Positions 4,955 through 8,413 of a stretch of DNA of 8,413 bases are shown here, piece after piece. The DNA is from Acidobacteria bacterium AH-259-L09 (GTDB taxonomy: Bacteria > Acidobacteriota > UBA6911 > RPQK01): the NCBI GenBank assembly GCA_027717875.1, contig JALLOL010000104.1, forward strand, positions 1 to 8,413. Reading direction: 5' to 3'. Position numbers and translations under genes: made by a program. Below the pieces are notes generated by a model. It searched no databases. It was not told the DNA's origin and was given only the letters and a program-made list of their open reading frames with translations. Positions within the stretch are counted from its first letter, which is position 1. Every line of letters starts with the position of its first letter.

Positions 4955-6502
4955 ATGGGACAGTTTTCCTTCCATCGACGACCACACTTCCTTAAAAGAC
5001 TGAAAGAGGAAGACTTCGAGGTCCTGATCGTGGGAGGAGGAGTCAACGGGGTAGGGGTTTTCCGGGATCTTTGCTTGCGTAGCTCTCCATCTAATCGGCG
5101 GCGTTTTGCCTTAATAGAGAAAGACCATTTTGCAACTTCAGCCAGCAGCAAGAATTCTCAGCTCATTCACGGAGGTCTGCGCTACCTCAAGTACCTCGAC
5201 TTGTCCCTGGTGCGTGAAGCCCTCCACGAAAGAGCCAGATTGCTTCGCATCGCCCCACACGCCGTATGGACCCAGTCTTTTCTACTGCCCGTTTATCAGC
5301 TGGGAAAGCGGTGGTATTACCAGATGGGTGTGACACTCTATGAGTGGCTATCTGGGTCAGAAAAGCTTGGAAAATGCGCCTGGTTGAATGCTCAAAAGGC
5401 CCTTGAGCAAGAGCCTAACTTGAACCCAAACGGTTTGCGTGGAGCGATGCTTTTCTGGGATGGCCGCATGCATGCTTCCCGCTTGATCCTGGATCAGCTG
5501 CGAGAAACGGTCGAATGGGGTGCTTTGGCAGTGAACTTTGTCGAGGCCAGGGAGACGATTCAGCAATCTGGTCAGGTAAGCGGTATGCGCGCCCGCGACC
5601 AACTGACCGGCGAGGAGTTCCCGATTCGGGCACGCGTGATCGTCAATACGGTGGGACCATGGGAAAGGACGACCCCTATCAGGCTGGTACGTGGATCTCA
5701 TTTGGTGTTTCCTCAGCTGACAAAGGGTTCCCACGCCTTGGCTTTCTTTGAGGAACAGGGCCGAATTCTGTTCGTCATTCCTTACGGGCCCGAAAGACGA
5801 TTCTCTCTAGTTGGGACCACTGAAATGGCACAGGACAACCCTGAACCGGTCCAAATGGATGCCGGGGAACGGCACTACCTTTGCAAGCATCTGAGAGAAA
5901 TTCTTCCTACCAGTAACTCAAGGGAGCCACGAGGCCATTACAGCGCCTTGCGTCCATTGATACCCGGCACGCCGACTCGTTCACTGTCCGCTATTTCTCG
6001 CGGCCATCGGATCTGGAAGTCCGCACCCAACGTATATCACCTCGGCGGCGGAAAATGGACAACCTTCCGTCTCATGGCTGAAGAACTGGTCGATTTTCTA
6101 GCCCGAGAACACTATCCTCACCTTGGATCGTGTAAAACTAGCAAGGAACCGATCGACGGCAACACAGAGGAAGCTCTAAAGGAGCTTCGGAAAAGGGCCC
6201 GAGAGCTATGCCAAGAATATAAAGTTTCTCTGAAAACGGTGAATTTACTCCTGGACAACTACGGCAGGCGCACCCTGGAAGTTCTCTCACTCTGTCGAGA
6301 AGCAGAGTGGAGAAGACCGCTGGTTCCGAACCAATACACTGAAGATCTTCCCTATATCTATGCTCAAATGCGCTGGGCCGTGGAGAACGAAATGACTGGT
6401 CGACTGAAGGATTTTTTGAGGATATCCACTCCTCTGGAGTACCTCCACCGGTTCCCTCCTGAGACTCGGAAGGAACTGCAGAAATACTTTGAATTAGAAT
6501 GA
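4955..6502 (+). CDS. glpD: Aerobic-type glycerol-3-phosphate dehydrogenase (FAD)
   Basis: GlpD oxidises sn-glycerol 3-phosphate to dihydroxyacetone phosphate and passes electrons to quinone at the cytoplasmic membrane. The 515 residues (E. coli 501) show the FAD Rossmann motif VLIVGGGVNGVGVFRDL (23-39), the ATSASSKNSQLIHGGLRYL signature (60-78), the VNTVGPW segment, RLVRGSHLVFP, RILFVIPYGPERRFSLVGTTEM, the SALRPL segment and HLGGGKWTTFRLMAEEL near the end of the oxidoreductase domain, then the helical C-terminal domain. Compared with E. coli about ten residues are missing between GPW and RLVRGSH. The ATG lacks a Shine-Dalgarno and follows a palindrome. It is divergent from ffh, and its TGA overlaps the selB ATG. 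No in-frame UGA, so it is not itself a selenoprotein. Confidence 0.93.
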   Translation: MGQFSFHRRPHFLKRLKEEDFEVLIVGGGVNGVGVFRDLCLRSSPSNRRRFALIEKDHFATSASSKNSQLIHGGLRYLKYLDLSLVREALHERARLLRIAPHAVWTQSFLLPVYQLGKRWYYQMGVTLYEWLSGSEKLGKCAWLNAQKALEQEPNLNPNGLRGAMLFWDGRMHASRLILDQLRETVEWGALAVNFVEARETIQQSGQVSGMRARDQLTGEEFPIRARVIVNTVGPWERTTPIRLVRGSHLVFPQLTKGSHALAFFEEQGRILFVIPYGPERRFSLVGTTEMAQDNPEPVQMDAGERHYLCKHLREILPTSNSREPRGHYSALRPLIPGTPTRSLSAISRGHRIWKSAPNVYHLGGGKWTTFRLMAEELVDFLAREHYPHLGSCKTSKEPIDGNTEEALKELRKRARELCQEYKVSLKTVNLLLDNYGRRTLEVLSLCREAEWRRPLVPNQYTEDLPYIYAQMRWAVENEMTGRLKDFLRISTPLEYLHRFPPETRKELQKYFELE

Positions 6503-8413
6503 AAGACGTGATCGTCGGAACAGCAGGCCACATCGACCATGGGAAGACCACTCTGTTGAAAGCCCTGACCGGTATCGACACTGACCGGCTCGAAGAGGAA
6601 AAGCGTCGCGGCATCAGCATTGACATCGGTTTTGCTCATAAGGATCTGGGACCCTATCGTGTGGGCTTTATCGACGTTCCAGGGCATGAAAAGTTCGTCA
6701 AAAACATGCTGGCAGGGATCGGAGGGATCCACCTAGTGCTCCTGGTAGTTGCCGCCGACGAATCGATTATGCCCCAAACTGTGGAGCATTTTCAGATCTG
6801 TAAGCTGCTCGAAATTCCACGAGGCATCATCGTTATCACGAAAAAAAACCTGGTCGAAGAAGAACTTCTGTCTCTGGTTGAAGTAGAGGTTCGTGAGCTT
6901 GTTCAGGGAACCCGGCTGGAGAGAGCTCCAATTGTGGCCGTGGATAGTGTTTCAGGTGAAGGCGTAGAACTTCTCAGCGAAACTCTGCTGGAGGAAATTA
7001 GAAAATCCGAGGAAGAAACCGTTTCGCTACAAAGTTCACGTCAGGTATTTCGTCTCCCGATTGACCGGGTTTTTACAATTCGGGGATTCGGAACGGTTAT
7101 CACTGGAACCCCCTATGCCGGTTCTTTAAAGAAGGGGAACGCACTAACCGTCCATCCCAGCGGCAAAGCGGGAAAGGTACGAGGGATCGAGATTTTTAAG
7201 CAGACGACCGACTTGGCCGTCGCCGGCCAAAGGACGGCATTGAACCTGAGCGGGCTGGAAAAGGAAGATCTGGAAAGAGGAATGGTGATCTCGGCAGCCA
7301 ACACCTTTACGCCGTCCTACATGGTTGACGCAATCGTGCACTTACTGGCGACTGCGGCCCGTTGCCTGAAACACCGCGGTGTCATACGATTTCACCACGG
7401 AAGCGCGGAACTGATTGGTCGGATCTACCTCCTTGAAGGTGATCAACTTCGCCCCGGCAAGTCAATGCTGGCGCAGCTGCGACTGCAGAGCCCGGCAGTG
7501 TACTGTCCGAAAGATCACTTCATACTGCGCCGTTACTCCCCAATTACAACCATCGGGGGCGGTGTGATTCTCGACGGCATTCCCGAAAAACACCTGAAGA
7601 AAGACTTGGCCCGTCTCCTTCCCGAGTTAAGAAAGCTGCAGTCAATGTGGGAACTGCAGGACTCTCAAATTGATAGTGCCTTGGTGGAGTATTTTGTCAA
7701 ATTGCACGGTTACGCGGGCATTAGCCTGCCCGACTTGGTCTCACGCACCGGTTTTCTGAAAGAGTATTTAATAGACCTTTTGAATCGGCTTGATTCCACG
7801 GTCTTGGTTTCCCAAGAACCAATACTAGCGGTTTCCAAACCGGGCCTCGAAGACTTAAAAGCGCATATCCTCGACTTCCTGGCCGATTTTCACTCAAACA
7901 AGCCCTTGGCTCCAGGTGTCCCTCGAGAGGAGCTGAAGGAGAGGTTTTTGGCGAGAAGCAGTAACTCTTATTTTCAATTTGTTCTGGACCTGTTGAAAGA
8001 TGAAAAACAGATTCAAACTAGTGCAAGTACCCTCTCACTGTATGGGCGACAAGTAGAATTGAGCCCAAAGCAGGAGAAGGTGAGAGAAGAGATTCTGAAA
8101 CTGATCAAGGAGAAAGCATTTCAGCCACCCGGGTTGGACGAACTCGTACAAAAACTTCCCCATGATCCTGATGACGTCCGCGATGTCTACTATTTTCTTT
8201 TGCAGCGCGGAGAGCTGATCCGGGTGAGCGAAGACATTGTCCTTTGGTACGACCAAATCACCTTTCTGAAAACGCAATTGAGACGGTCTTTTCCCAGTGG
8301 TCAAACCTTCACGGTGCCGGAATTCAAGAACTTGTTCAAGATCAGCCGTAAGTATGCAATTCCCTTCCTGGAGTTCCTGGACCGCGAGCGAGTCACGCGG
8401 CGCATAGGCGACA
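6499..8413 (+). CDS. selB: Selenocysteine-specific translation elongation factor SelB, last residues beyond window
   Basis: SelB delivers Sec-tRNA to UGA codons marked by a SECIS hairpin in the mRNA. I translated 638 residues, ending [12 protein letters not shown], normally only a few residues from the C-terminus. The G domain has [19 protein letters not shown] (7-25, G1), [11 protein letters not shown] (37-47, switch I, with Ser40 where many have Thr), [15 protein letters not shown] (59-73, G3) and SVSGEGV (G5). The G4 motif reads TKKN (114-117), so the nucleotide-specifying Asp is Asn117; it follows A8 at 6841-6848. Then come beta-barrel domains II and III (about 175-365, with [24 protein letters not shown]) and C-terminal winged-helix domains that bind SECIS. 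The ATG overlaps the glpD stop (ATGA) and lacks its own clear Shine-Dalgarno, so translation is likely coupled to glpD. The frame stays open past the A8 run. Confidence 0.93.
   Translation, partial: MKDVIVGTAGHIDHGKTTLLKALTGIDTDRLEEEKRRGISIDIGFAHKDLGPYRVGFIDVPGHEKFVKNMLAGIGGIHLVLLVVAADESIMPQTVEHFQICKLLEIPRGIIVITKKNLVEEELLSLVEVEVRELVQGTRLERAPIVAVDSVSGEGVELLSETLLEEIRKSEEETVSLQSSRQVFRLPIDRVFTIRGFGTVITGTPYAGSLKKGNALTVHPSGKAGKVRGIEIFKQTTDLAVAGQRTALNLSGLEKEDLERGMVISAANTFTPSYMVDAIVHLLATAARCLKHRGVIRFHHGSAELIGRIYLLEGDQLRPGKSMLAQLRLQSPAVYCPKDHFILRRYSPITTIGGGVILDGIPEKHLKKDLARLLPELRKLQSMWELQDSQIDSALVEYFVKLHGYAGISLPDLVSRTGFLKEYLIDLLNRLDSTVLVSQEPILAVSKPGLEDLKAHILDFLADFHSNKPLAPGVPREELKERFLARSSNSYFQFVLDLLKDEKQIQTSASTLSLYGRQVELSPKQEKVREEILKLIKEKAFQPPGLDELVQKLPHDPDDVRDVYYFLLQRGELIRVSEDIVLWYDQITFLKTQLRRSFPSGQTFTVPEFKNLFKISRKYAIPFLEFLDRERVTRRIGD

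Noticed and set aside
4955..6502. SECIS element or selenoprotein gene in glpD
   Set aside because: No in-frame UGA is present before the natural stop, and no gene here shows a Sec-like UGA context.
6138..6732. Minus-strand ORFs over the glpD/selB junction
   Set aside because: They lie antisense to two well-supported genes and have no recognisable features.
6841..6848. Programmed frameshift or pseudogene at A8 in selB
   Set aside because: The zero frame continues with good SelB similarity to the window end, so no shift is needed; an ordinary in-frame reading fits.

Overview
The window reads as chromosomal DNA of a free-living bacterium. It holds two divergent gene blocks that meet at a long palindromic intergenic region (4644-4954). 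Gene order and protein style (ffh-rpsP-khpA-rimM-trmD-rplS, TTG starts, a small membrane protein after rplS, SelB) suggest Acidobacteriota or a neighbouring phylum. That placement comes from remembered family patterns, not a search, and is uncertain.

Minus-strand block, in transcription order: ffh (signal recognition particle GTPase), rpsP (ribosomal protein S16), a possible 29-codon ORF, khpA (KH-domain RNA-binding protein), rimM (16S/30S maturation), trmD (tRNA m1G37 methyltransferase), rplS (ribosomal protein L19), an 80-aa two-helix membrane protein of unknown function, and thiE (ThiE/TenI family, cut by the window start). This is the classic translation and protein-targeting operon with a non-classical tail. 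Many gene junctions are tight: trmD/rplS share ATGA, khpA TAG is followed directly by the rimM TTG, and thiE starts inside the membrane-protein gene. The exception is the 208-nt rimM-trmD gap, which is filled by degenerate 7-8-nt tandem repeats that run up to the trmD start codon.

Plus-strand block: glpD (FAD-dependent glycerol-3-phosphate dehydrogenase) followed, with an ATGA overlap, by selB (selenocysteine-specific elongation factor), which lacks only its last few residues at the window end. SelB implies that the organism makes selenoproteins, although no other Sec gene, tRNA-Sec or in-frame UGA gene lies here.

The most unusual items are: (1) a perfect 57-bp inverted repeat with a 3-nt loop, nested inside an imperfect outer inverted repeat, which together make up most of the ffh/glpD divergent promoter region; (2) an Asp-to-Asn change in the SelB G4 motif (TKKN instead of TKxD), encoded next to an A8 run; (3) the repeat-filled rimM-trmD spacer, which leaves trmD without a visible Shine-Dalgarno; (4) Glu in place of the catalytic Asp169 of TrmD; and (5) a possible 29-codon gene with a good ribosome binding site right after rpsP. 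I do not see a phage, CRISPR array, defence island or wholly new multi-gene system.
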